Below are positions 46,849 to 54,698 of a stretch of DNA of 59,957 bases, piece by piece (the stretch's first letter is position 1; each line of letters opens with the position of its first letter). The DNA comes from Paracoccaceae bacterium (lineage in GTDB: Bacteria > Pseudomonadota > Alphaproteobacteria > Rhodobacterales > Rhodobacteraceae): NCBI GenBank assembly GCA_014872875.1, contig WKFI01000013.1, positions 1 through 59,957 on the forward strand. The letters run 5' to 3'. The translations under genes and the position numbers were made by a program. The notes beneath the pieces were generated by a model that saw only the letters and a program-made list of their open reading frames with translations, was not told where the DNA came from and ran no database searches.

Positions 46849-47568
46849 TCAGACCCTCCTGTTCAAGTGACGCGTGAAGTATTCTTCCAACGCTTCACCA
46901 CCAAAGCGCACGAACTGCGCCAACACGTAGTAGAGCATCATGGTAATCAGGAAGATTTCCACGGTTCGGTAGTGCAGCTGGTTCTGTTGAACCGCCGCGT
47001 AAGTGATATCGACAAGCGTTACGGCCGACACCAACGCAGTGGCCTTGATCAGCTCGATCGTCAGATTGCTCATGCCAGGGATCATGATTGCGATGGCTTG
47101 GGGCAGGACGATCCGTGTCATGCGCCGGTACGGCGACATGTTCAGCGCAATGGTCGCTTCAGTCTGACCCTTGGGAACGGCAGTGATTGCGCCCCGAACC
47201 ACCTCAGCTCCGTAGGCCCCAAAATTCAACCCTATTGCGGCGACGCCGGCAAACATGGGGGACAGGGTCACGCCGAATTCCGGCATCACGAAGAACATCC
47301 AGAACAGGATAACCAACAAGGATGTGCCTCGGAAAACCTCAACATAAATGGTCGAAAGCCATCTTATGGCCCTGCCACCACGGGCGCGGCCAATTCCGGC
47401 CAGCACGGACAGAAAAATGAACAGCGCGATCGACAGAATAGAGACCTGGACAGTAACCACCGCCCCTTTCAGGATCGCGGGCAGGAAGACCCGCAATTCC
47501 GAAAAGGTGGCGACCGACAAGCCCACAAGAAAGGCGATCAGCGCTGAGACTATGGCAACACGATTCAT
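46849..47568 (-). CDS. Amino acid-type ABC transporter permease (EhuC-like)
   Basis: A 239-residue permease with the EAA loop GAITAVPKGQTEATIAL and about five membrane segments. It is the first permease of the importer. A 61-nt gap with a strong hairpin separates it from the binding-protein gene upstream. Confidence 0.9.
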   Translation of the reverse strand: MNRVAIVSALIAFLVGLSVATFSELRVFLPAILKGAVVTVQVSILSIALFIFLSVLAGIGRARGGRAIRWLSTIYVEVFRGTSLLVILFWMFFVMPEFGVTLSPMFAGVAAIGLNFGAYGAEVVRGAITAVPKGQTEATIALNMSPYRRMTRIVLPQAIAIMIPGMSNLTIELIKATALVSAVTLVDITYAAVQQNQLHYRTVEIFLITMMLYYVLAQFVRFGGEALEEYFTRHLNRRV

Positions 47569-47594
47569 CCGTGACCCCGTAGTTCGTAGGTTTG

Positions 47595-47619
47595 GGTCAG
47601 CCCCTTGAACGGGCTGACC
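47595..47619 (-). other. Intercistronic hairpin after binding protein gene 2
   Basis: Stem GGTCAGCCC (47595-47603) with GGGCTGACC (47611-47619), loop of 7 nt, no T run on either strand. Such hairpins protect the 3' end of binding-protein mRNA and let it accumulate above permease mRNA. Confidence 0.65.
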
Positions 47620-47629
47620 GGACTTATGC

Positions 47630-48481
47630 TCAGCCGTCGCACAATTCGGCCGTGCTGTTGATCGGAAGTTCGTCAGCGGTCATGCCGTGTTTTTCCATGA
47701 TGGCAACATGCTCGGGCGACCCGATAAAGTCCTTCATGACCGCATTGAAGGCTTCCACGAATTCCGCATCTTCCGGACGGAAGGCAAAGGCACCGTGCGA
47801 AACGGCAGGCTTCCCGGCAACCTCAGCAAAGATCGGCGAGGATTCCAATTCATCATTGTCCTGGCTGGCGATAATCTGACGCACACCCGGGGCCGAAACG
47901 GCCCAGGCATCAACCCGTCCTGCCTTCAGAGCGGCCACTCCGGTCGGGTTGTCAGGCAGTTCCATGATGCTGCTATCGGCGATCCCGGCCGAGCGGGCAT
48001 ATCCGGTTTGGGCGGACCCCGCCACGGTACCCACACGCAGCCCGTTTTCTGCGATTGTTTCATAGTTCATGACGCCTTTTGGATTTCCCTTGGCCACCAG
48101 CATTGCTTGCTGAATACCAAATGTGGGTTCCGAGAAACGAACGGCAGCGCAACGTTTCGGAGTCACGAACATGCCGGCTGCGACAACGTCGAAACGTTTG
48201 GCCTTTACACCTGGGATCAAGGCACCCCAGTCGGTGGACTTGGCCTCGGCAATCTTGCCGCCCATCTTTTCCAGAACCGCCGCCAAGGTCTCGACATCGG
48301 TCCCCACAAGATTGTCATTTGCGTCCTTGTAGGCATACGGCACGAAGTTATAGAACGCGACCCTCAGGCCTTCGCCTTTCGTCCGCTCCATAAGATCTGC
48401 GGCGAAGCTCGGGGTTGCAGTCATGGCAAGTGCCACAGCAACTGCCGCCGAAGAAAGTACGTTTCTACGTGAGATTTTCAT
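47630..48481 (-). CDS. Family-3 ABC transporter substrate-binding protein 2 (EhuB-like)
   Basis: A 283-residue periplasmic protein with a signal peptide (about 1-27). Diagnostic blocks of the polar amino acid family are LRVAFYNFVPYAYKD, FDVVAAGMFVTPKRC and RFSEPTFGIQQAM. It is a paralogue of the protein at 49355-50212; both end with STA(E/D)LC(D/E)G. The MFVTPKRC and FSEP region resembles EhuB-type ectoine-binding proteins by recollection of that family, but substrate residues cannot be verified here. Confidence 0.88.
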   Translation of the reverse strand: MKISRRNVLSSAAVAVALAMTATPSFAADLMERTKGEGLRVAFYNFVPYAYKDANDNLVGTDVETLAAVLEKMGGKIAEAKSTDWGALIPGVKAKRFDVVAAGMFVTPKRCAAVRFSEPTFGIQQAMLVAKGNPKGVMNYETIAENGLRVGTVAGSAQTGYARSAGIADSSIMELPDNPTGVAALKAGRVDAWAVSAPGVRQIIASQDNDELESSPIFAEVAGKPAVSHGAFAFRPEDAEFVEAFNAVMKDFIGSPEHVAIMEKHGMTADELPINSTAELCDG

Positions 48482-48520
48482 TTCGTTTTCCCTTGTTGGT
48501 TTCTATGGGAGTTTGATTTG

Positions 48521-49279
48521 TTACAGGCAGCTTAGAAGACGGCCGAAATCCGTTGAGTTGCTTGAGACTCCGGATCTGTCTTGGATCTGCCAGGCCATTG
48601 CCTGATTGCTGGAAACAGCAGGTAATCCTGTCTGTTCTTCGATACTGGCGAGCACATGTAGAGACTGGAAGTCCGTGCACGAGATGAAGGTTGCTTCAAC
48701 GCTATCGGTGGACAAAGACAGTGCCGCTGTTCGGATGGCTTCAGGACGAACCCGACTGATATCTGCCGACTCCACGATCCCGAAGTCATATCGGTTGGCG
48801 ATCTTGAATCCTCGGTCTGTGAACGTCGTTGCCATCAGATCGGCAATTTCGGGCTCGTATGGGGTCACAAGATTCAAGGTCCTTGCCCCCAATCTTTCAA
48901 AAGCCGCACAAGCCGCGTCAATCGGGTTCACCACAAATGCGTCCGGAGAAACCACCTGTACTGCTTCCCGGATCCGGTCCGCACCGATGGCAATCGTTCC
49001 GGACGAACAGCCAAACAGAACTGCATCCAATGCGACCTCTGGATTCAACAGTCTTGCTGCTTCGGTCAGTGTTGGTGCCATTCTGGCCAGCTCGGCCAAC
49101 TTACAGCCCCCTTCAAAGGCTATCCGAGTGGTGAAGGTGAGGATCTCAGGTGCCAGCAAGAGGGATAGGTCCCGTTCGATGACTTGGTCATTGGCTAATG
49201 CCAGGACACCCACGCGATACTCGCCCGGGCTGGCGCCCAGAATTTCACCTTTGTCCATGAAGTGTTGCCCCATCTGCAT
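48521..49279 (-). CDS. Asp/Glu racemase-superfamily protein (EutA/maleate isomerase-like)
   Basis: A 252-residue protein with the paired cysteines of this superfamily: Cys91 in FGCSSGT and Cys201 in ISCTDF. ALANDQVIERDL and NPIDAACAAFERLGA fit the maleate isomerase/arylmalonate decarboxylase/EutA branch. Start choice is uncertain: GTG 49285, ATG 49279 or ATG 49273; I chose 49279. It is placed between the two binding-protein genes. In hydroxyectoine clusters EutA acts with EutB and EutC; no EutB is present here. Confidence 0.78.
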   Translation of the reverse strand: MQMGQHFMDKGEILGASPGEYRVGVLALANDQVIERDLSLLLAPEILTFTTRIAFEGGCKLAELARMAPTLTEAARLLNPEVALDAVLFGCSSGTIAIGADRIREAVQVVSPDAFVVNPIDAACAAFERLGARTLNLVTPYEPEIADLMATTFTDRGFKIANRYDFGIVESADISRVRPEAIRTAALSLSTDSVEATFISCTDFQSLHVLASIEEQTGLPAVSSNQAMAWQIQDRSGVSSNSTDFGRLLSCL

Positions 49280-49306
49280 CTTCACGTTCCACTAGTCCGA
49301 ATCCCC

Positions 49307-49352
49307 AGTACACAGGTGACCGGGGAGCAAGCCCACGGTCACTGGCTGTACT
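49307..49352 (-). other. Long intercistronic hairpin after binding protein gene 1
   Basis: AGTACA (49307-49312) pairs with TGTACT (49347-49352), and GGTGACCG (49315-49322) with CGGTCACT (49336-49343), separated by a short internal loop. It begins 2 nt after the binding-protein stop codon on the minus strand. No T run. Confidence 0.65.
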
Positions 49353-49354
49353 GT

Positions 49355-50212
49355 TTAACCCTCGCACAGATCGGCTGTGCTACGAGATGGAAGTTCTGCT
49401 TTTTCCAATCCGTGTGCTTCCATGATGGCGATGTGCGCACCTGTTCCAATGAAGGCGGTCAGCTTTTCGTTGAACGCTTTCACGAATTCCGCTTCGTCCT
49501 GGCGGAAGGCATAGGCGCCGTGCGGGCTGGCCGGTTTTCCTCCAACCTCGGCAAACGGTTGCAACATCTCGAAATCCTGCCCGCCTTCACTGGCAACGGC
49601 GATCCGGGCTCCCGGTGCATCAATGGTAAACGCGGCCGCACGACCGGCGCGAACTGCGGCCAATCCTGTAGGGTTGTCGGGAACCTGCATGATATCCGCA
49701 TCCGCAACACCGACGCTTTTTGCCCAATCGACCTGCGCCGTTCCGGCGATTGCCGCCAGTTTGGCACCACTTTCGGCCAACGCCTCGTAGGTGTCTCCAA
49801 CTCCGTTGGGATTTCCTTTGGGAACAATGATCGTGTTCTGGATGCCAAAGGTCGGCTCGCTGAATGCAACTTCACCACATCGCTTGGGTGTCACGAACAT
49901 CGCGGCTGCGACAATGTCGAATCGTTCAGCTTTCAGCCCAGGGATCAAGTTGCCCCATTCGGTCGCGGTTTCGGATTGGATCTTGAGACCCATTTCACCC
50001 AGAACGTGGCGCAGGATTTCAACCTGTTCGCCTACGACATCCCCGTTTTCATTGACATATCCGAACGGTGCAAAGTTGTAATAAGCCACGCGCAAACCTT
50101 CACCTGCTCCTCGCTCGGCTACGGTTTCCGCGCTCACCATCGCCGGTAGTGATGCTGCGGCCAAACCAGCTGCGAGTTTCAGGACAGCGCGGCGTACGAT
50201 ATTGTTTTTCAT
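49355..50212 (-). CDS. Family-3 ABC transporter substrate-binding protein 1 (EhuB-like)
   Basis: A 285-residue exported binding protein with signal peptide to about residue 28 (ending MVSAE). It is paralogous to the protein at 47630-48481: LRVAYYNFAPFGYV, FDIVAAAMFVTPKRC, AFSEPTFGIQNT, VPDNPTGLAAVRAGR. AGGGAGA precedes the ATG. With only one permease pair and one ATPase nearby, the two binding proteins probably share the importer and widen its substrate range. Confidence 0.88.
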   Translation of the reverse strand: MKNNIVRRAVLKLAAGLAAASLPAMVSAETVAERGAGEGLRVAYYNFAPFGYVNENGDVVGEQVEILRHVLGEMGLKIQSETATEWGNLIPGLKAERFDIVAAAMFVTPKRCGEVAFSEPTFGIQNTIIVPKGNPNGVGDTYEALAESGAKLAAIAGTAQVDWAKSVGVADADIMQVPDNPTGLAAVRAGRAAAFTIDAPGARIAVASEGGQDFEMLQPFAEVGGKPASPHGAYAFRQDEAEFVKAFNEKLTAFIGTGAHIAIMEAHGLEKAELPSRSTADLCEG

Positions 50213-50273
50213 TGCATTCTCCCTGTTTTAGTTGGTTGGTGCCACCAAGAAAGGCGACACCAAAAATTCGCGA

Positions 50274-51437
50274 TCAGGCTTCGATAACCGGGATCTCCCA
50301 GTCGGCCACCGGAGCAGACAGCAGGTCAGGTTCACCTGTGGTCACGGCCCAGTTGTCCTCGGCGTTGATGAAGCCCAGTTCGTTCGAAAAGTTCGGGTTG
50401 CAGGCAAAAACGTTGCCAACCTCGAATTGGATGTCCTCGAAGGCGGCAAGTGATGGGTATTCGGTGGTTTCAACCCCGACGCCGTGACCGACGCGGCCCA
50501 CGCCCATGGTCTTCAGCCCGCGCTCCGCGAGGTACTTGTCCACGACTTCGATCACATGTGCCGGAGTTTTGCCGGCGGTCAGCTGCATGTTGCAGTCGTG
50601 GCGCAGCGTCATCATCCAGGTGTAGAATTCGCTGAGCGCATCAGATGGTTTGCCCACCGATGCTGTGCGTGCCAAATCTGACCAGTAGCCCTTGTAGCTG
50701 ACGCCGACATCAAAGCCGAGCGTTTCACCTTTCTGGATCACCCGATCGGTCGGCAACAATACGATACCCTTGTCATTGGCGCCCGACAGCACGCACAGCA
50801 GCGAGATTTTCTCGGCACCATTTGCGATCAGGTTCTGACGCAGGATCTGAGCAACCTCGTTTTCGGTCATCCCCGCGCGCACTTCCTGAAAGGTCTTTTT
50901 CTGAGCTTCCGCGCTGATGATCGAAGCACGGCGCAGGTATTCAATTTCCTGCGGCGACTTCACGTTGCGCACTTTCAGGATGATGTCGGCGGCATCCACG
51001 AAGTCTGCTTCGGGCAGGCCTTTCATCACTTCCTGCAAACCCAGGTAGGAGATGCCAAGATACTGTTCGCGGCCCAGCTCACATCCGATCTTTGCTTTGG
51101 ACAGACCCAAGTCCTTGAGCACTCCGATGATGAACTCCGGGTGCCCCATCAACCCGCCAGTAGTGCGGATGTCCGTAATGAACGAGGTCTGTTCGACCTG
51201 AGCCACTTCGAACGGCATGGTGATCAGTGTCGGATCGCCGTCCTTGGGCAGGATGAACATGTACGACCGGATCTTGTCCACGGCGCACTGCTCGGACCGG
51301 TGACCCGTGTAGTACTGATAATTCAGCCGTTCGGTGATCAGCATTGCGTCGAGATTTTTCTCGGCCATCAGCGCGCGCGTTTTCGCATAGCGCTGGTCGA
51401 ATTCTTCACGTGTGAAGTCTGCGTATTGGGGTGCCAT
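50274..51437 (-). CDS. Creatinase-fold M24 family hydrolase (EutD/DoeA-like)
   Basis: A 387-residue two-domain pita-bread protein: creatinase N-domain (about 10-155), then the M24 domain. Of the five usual metal ligands, Asp243, Asp254 (GFDVGVSYKGYWSD), His318 (GHG) and Glu360 (AED) are present. The Glu of the TxEP motif is Asn347 (ACNP), and the auxiliary His is Thr325. Loss of ligands is known in creatinase, so this enzyme may cleave a non-peptide C-N bond without a full dinuclear centre. First gene of the leftward operon; it resembles ectoine hydrolase in context, not closely in motif. Confidence 0.8.
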   Translation of the reverse strand: MAPQYADFTREEFDQRYAKTRALMAEKNLDAMLITERLNYQYYTGHRSEQCAVDKIRSYMFILPKDGDPTLITMPFEVAQVEQTSFITDIRTTGGLMGHPEFIIGVLKDLGLSKAKIGCELGREQYLGISYLGLQEVMKGLPEADFVDAADIILKVRNVKSPQEIEYLRRASIISAEAQKKTFQEVRAGMTENEVAQILRQNLIANGAEKISLLCVLSGANDKGIVLLPTDRVIQKGETLGFDVGVSYKGYWSDLARTASVGKPSDALSEFYTWMMTLRHDCNMQLTAGKTPAHVIEVVDKYLAERGLKTMGVGRVGHGVGVETTEYPSLAAFEDIQFEVGNVFACNPNFSNELGFINAEDNWAVTTGEPDLLSAPVADWEIPVIEA

Positions 51438-51457
51438 GAGAGCCCTGTAATTCTGAG

Positions 51458-51490
51458 TTGACGTGTTCCTGATACTAGATAATATATTGT
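51458..51490 (+). promoter_or_regulatory. Divergent promoter of the cyclodeaminase operon overlapping the operator
   Basis: TTGACG (51458-51463), 17 nt, AATATA (51481-51486). The -10 falls inside the ATAATATATTGT palindrome, so one bound regulator could close both divergent promoters. The -10 match is modest. Confidence 0.45.
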
Positions 51491-51499
51491 TTGACGCAA
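51472..51499 (-). promoter_or_regulatory. Promoter of the M24/transport operon with embedded operator
   Basis: On the minus strand TTGCGT (51499-51494), 16-nt spacer, TAGTAT (51477-51472). The spacer contains ACAATATATTAT, the complement of ATAATATATTGT at 51479-51490. It lies 42 nt from the M24 ATG. Confidence 0.6.
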
Positions 51500-51523
51500 G
51501 ACAAATCTTCAGGGAGCTGCCAG

Positions 51524-52459
51524 ATGAAAGTTTATTCGGACGCCGATGTAAGGGCGGCGCTGAGCTGGCCAGAGCTGATTTCCGAGCTTTCCAATGCATT
51601 TAAAACAGGGGTCTCACAGCCTTTGCGTAAAGCGCATACCGTGCCTGTCCCCGGGGAGCCCGATGCCTCGTTTCTGGCCATGCCCGCATGGGAAGAAGGC
51701 GGCAAGCTGGCCGTCAAAATCCTTTTCATAGCGCCGGGTAATGCGAATCGCGGCCTGCCCGCAGTGAACGCATCGGTCATGGTGTTCGACGCCACCACCG
51801 GGCAAGCCGAGGCCGCAATGGAAGGGGCCGAACTGACTGCTCGCAGAACGGCGGCCACTTCGGCCTTGGCGGCAGACAGAATGGCGCGCAAGGACGCTCA
51901 ATCCCTGTTGATCGTTGGCGCAGGCACCATCGCGGCCAACCTGATTCCCGCGCATCGCGCTGTCCGCGATTACGACTCGATTCGCATTTGGGCCCGGCGT
52001 CCGGAACAAGCCCGGGCTGTGGCTGACCAGTTCGATGATTCGGTTCAAGCCGTCACCGATCTGGATGCGGCCGTTGCCAAAGCAGATGTCATTGCCACCG
52101 CAACGATCACAAATGATCCGCTTGTCAAAGGCAGCTTGCTGAAAGAAGGCGCACATCTTGATCTGGTAGGCGGGTTCACAACCGACATGCGCGAAGCAGA
52201 CAGCATTGCGCTCAAGCGCGCTGCGGGCGGCATCATCGTGGACACCTATGATGGTGCCATGGCCGAGGCGGGCGACATCACACAGCCCCTGGCCGAAGGT
52301 GCCATCGCCCGTGACGATATCGTGGGTGACCTCGCAGAACTGTGCCGGGGCAAGGCGCAGCCGCGTCAGTCCGACACCCAAATCACCGTTTTTAAATCCG
52401 TGGGGGCCGCGATCGAGGATTTTGTCGCTGCCCGCATGGTTGCCGCATCCCAAACCTGA
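51524..52459 (+). CDS. Ornithine cyclodeaminase/mu-crystallin family protein (EutC-like)
   Basis: A 311-residue NAD(P)-binding enzyme: LRKAHTVPVPG and LAVKILFIAPGNANRGLPAVNASVMVFD in the substrate domain (in parts), then the Rossmann motif IVGAGTIAANLIPAH and DLVGGFTTDMREAD. The family includes ornithine cyclodeaminase, alanine dehydrogenase, ketimine reductases and EutC. AGGGAG before the ATG at 51524 decides the start. First gene of the rightward operon, 12 nt before the aminotransferase. Confidence 0.85.
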   Translation: MKVYSDADVRAALSWPELISELSNAFKTGVSQPLRKAHTVPVPGEPDASFLAMPAWEEGGKLAVKILFIAPGNANRGLPAVNASVMVFDATTGQAEAAMEGAELTARRTAATSALAADRMARKDAQSLLIVGAGTIAANLIPAHRAVRDYDSIRIWARRPEQARAVADQFDDSVQAVTDLDAAVAKADVIATATITNDPLVKGSLLKEGAHLDLVGGFTTDMREADSIALKRAAGGIIVDTYDGAMAEAGDITQPLAEGAIARDDIVGDLAELCRGKAQPRQSDTQITVFKSVGAAIEDFVAARMVAASQT

Positions 52460-52470
52460 CAGGAAAGACA

Positions 52471-53655
52471 ATGACAGAGTTCAGATTCGCACGCCGATCC
52501 GCCATTCTTGGCAAATCGGTTTTCGATCACACTCCGGGGACAATCGCCCTCAACTCCGGAGCCGCGTACCCGCCCTGCCTACCCGACGTGGTTCGTGAAG
52601 CCACCGAAGCGGTCGGACCACTCCGTGAAGAGGCCATGCAGTATGCCCCCTTGATGGGGTTGGATGACCTGCGCGACGAGATCTGCAATTTCGTGGCCGA
52701 AGACGGCATCAAGGCGTCCCGCGAAAACGTGCTGGTCACATATGGATCCAAAAGCGCATTCGATCTGGCCCTGCGGACTTTCTGCGAGGCCGGCGACGCG
52801 GTGATCGTCACACGCCCCACCTATATGACCGCCGTTCATATCATGCGAACCCACAATGTGCGTTTCATCGACATCGGTCAGGATGATCAGGGCTTTGACG
52901 CGGACGAGTTGGAGCAAAAGCTTGCAAACATGGAAAACAACGCCGAGCAGATGCCAAAACTGCTGTTCGACGTTCCGGACTTCCATAATCCAACCGGTGT
53001 GACCACCTCTCTGGCGCGTCGAAAGAAAATGCTGGAACTTGCCCAGCGCTATAACTTCGTGATCTGCGAAGACGACCCTTACCGCCGTATTCGGTTCGAA
53101 GGCGATGTCATCCCATCGATCAAATCCATGGACACCACCGGCCATGTGATCAGCCTGGGCACGGTGTCCAAGATTCTCGCCCCCGGTTTGCGTGTCGGCT
53201 GGGCGATTGGTGATGCCGGCGTAATTCGCCGCATGGCGATGCAAAAGGCGGATGGCGGTTCCAACGCCTTCGCCCAGCGCATCGTCGTACAGCTGATGCA
53301 GTCCAATAAAATGGCGCACCACATTGATGAAATGATCCACCAGATGCGCATCCACCGCGACGCGATGATCAGCGCATTTGCAGAACACATCCCCGAAGCA
53401 ACGATCCGGGCCCCGCAGGGCGGTTACTTCCTGTGGGCCGAGCTTCCCAAAGGCACCGATGCGGAAAAACTGGTCGAACTTGGTGTCGCAGAAGGCGTCG
53501 AGGTCTCCTCGGGCCGGCTGAGCTTCCCGATCGAAGACCCCGGCAATTTTATCCGTATGGCCTACAGCTTCATCACCGTGGACCAGATTCAGGAAGGCAT
53601 CGCAAAGCTCGGCCTGGCCTGGCGGAAACTCCAAACCCAAGCACAAGCGGCATAA
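52471..53655 (+). CDS. PLP-dependent class I/II aminotransferase (MocR/LysN-like, no HTH)
   Basis: A 394-residue fold-type I aminotransferase. The PLP Lys lies in GTVSKILAPGLRVGW; PDFHNPTG binds the cofactor and NSGAAYPP is near the N terminus. It resembles 2-aminoadipate aminotransferases and the enzyme half of MocR regulators, but there is no winged-helix domain. Diaminobutyrate aminotransferases of ectoine clusters (DoeD) are class III, so this is a different solution. It presumably yields the semialdehyde or keto acid for downstream oxidation. Confidence 0.88.
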   Translation: MTEFRFARRSAILGKSVFDHTPGTIALNSGAAYPPCLPDVVREATEAVGPLREEAMQYAPLMGLDDLRDEICNFVAEDGIKASRENVLVTYGSKSAFDLALRTFCEAGDAVIVTRPTYMTAVHIMRTHNVRFIDIGQDDQGFDADELEQKLANMENNAEQMPKLLFDVPDFHNPTGVTTSLARRKKMLELAQRYNFVICEDDPYRRIRFEGDVIPSIKSMDTTGHVISLGTVSKILAPGLRVGWAIGDAGVIRRMAMQKADGGSNAFAQRIVVQLMQSNKMAHHIDEMIHQMRIHRDAMISAFAEHIPEATIRAPQGGYFLWAELPKGTDAEKLVELGVAEGVEVSSGRLSFPIEDPGNFIRMAYSFITVDQIQEGIAKLGLAWRKLQTQAQAA

Positions 53656-53672
53656 GCAAGAAGGAATAGACA

Positions 53673-54698
53673 ATGCCCTGTCCCAAAGTAAGCCTGGCTC
53701 CCAGCTGCGAGATCGATCTCGACGCAGAAGGCAAGCAGCATGGTTACGTGCGCATCCAGTTCAGTTCGGATCGGTCGGCCTATGGCTGGCTTCCGATGCC
53801 GATAATGTCGATCAAGAATGGCGACGGACCCGTCGCCGTCGTGATCGGCGCCAACCACGGCGACGAATACGAAGGTGTGTCGATCTGTAATGGCCTCTAT
53901 CAGGAGCTTGAGCCTGAAGACATCAAAGGCCAGATTATCTTCCTGCCCGCTGCCAACGCGCCGGCGTTTTACGCTGGCCGCCGTACCTCGCCGCTGGACT
54001 GGACCGGAGAGGCCAACCTGAACCGGATGTTCCCGGGCAACCAGTATGGCTCCCCAACCGAAATGATCGCCTGGTACATCACCAACCACATCGTGCCGCG
54101 GGGTGATGCGTTCTTTGACCTGCATTCGGCCGGTAAATCCATCGACCACCACCCGTCGGTGAAAATCCGTCTGATGGGGGACGCCGAAAAAGACGCGATG
54201 CAGATGAAGTTCCTGGAGCTCTTCGGTGCGCCGCTGGGCATTGTCGGCGACCGGGTGCATGAAACCACCCTGTCGGGTGAGATCCTGCCCCAGGACAAGA
54301 TCTACCTCTCGACCGAACTGGGCGGCGCAGGCAAGATCCGTCCCTGGATCCGCGATTTCGGCTTTAACGGGACCAAGCGCTGCATGCGCGAAATGGGTCT
54401 TCTGGTCAAAGATGAAGCGCTGCCCGAACCCGAACACAAGGTCGCGCTCAAAGCGATGCAGACCGGCGATCACTATATCTTCGCAAACAAGGACGGCATG
54501 TTCGAACCGCGCGTCAACCTGGGTGATGTGGTCGAAGATGGCCAGTTCGCAGGCTACATCTGGAACCTCAAAGAGCCGTGGGAAAAGCCCGAAGAACTGT
54601 ATTTCAACAAGGGCGGCGTGGTCTTCTGCAAGCGTACACCGGCCTTGTGTGAAATCGGCGATACTCTTTTCTTCACCCTCAGCGACTATGAAGGATAA
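53673..54698 (+). CDS. Succinylglutamate desuccinylase/aspartoacylase family deacylase (EutE/DoeB-like)
   Basis: The 341-residue zinc-dependent amidohydrolase has zinc ligands predicted as His62 and Glu65 (GANHGDEYEG) and His151 (DLHSAGKS). TSPLDWTGEANLNRMFPG and the C-terminal beta-strand region match the N-acetyl-diaminobutyrate deacetylase (DoeB/EutE) group better than AstE. It would remove an acyl group from an amino acid derivative. AAGGA precedes the ATG. The following regulator gene begins within its last codons. Confidence 0.85.
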   Translation: MPCPKVSLAPSCEIDLDAEGKQHGYVRIQFSSDRSAYGWLPMPIMSIKNGDGPVAVVIGANHGDEYEGVSICNGLYQELEPEDIKGQIIFLPAANAPAFYAGRRTSPLDWTGEANLNRMFPGNQYGSPTEMIAWYITNHIVPRGDAFFDLHSAGKSIDHHPSVKIRLMGDAEKDAMQMKFLELFGAPLGIVGDRVHETTLSGEILPQDKIYLSTELGGAGKIRPWIRDFGFNGTKRCMREMGLLVKDEALPEPEHKVALKAMQTGDHYIFANKDGMFEPRVNLGDVVEDGQFAGYIWNLKEPWEKPEELYFNKGGVVFCKRTPALCEIGDTLFFTLSDYEG

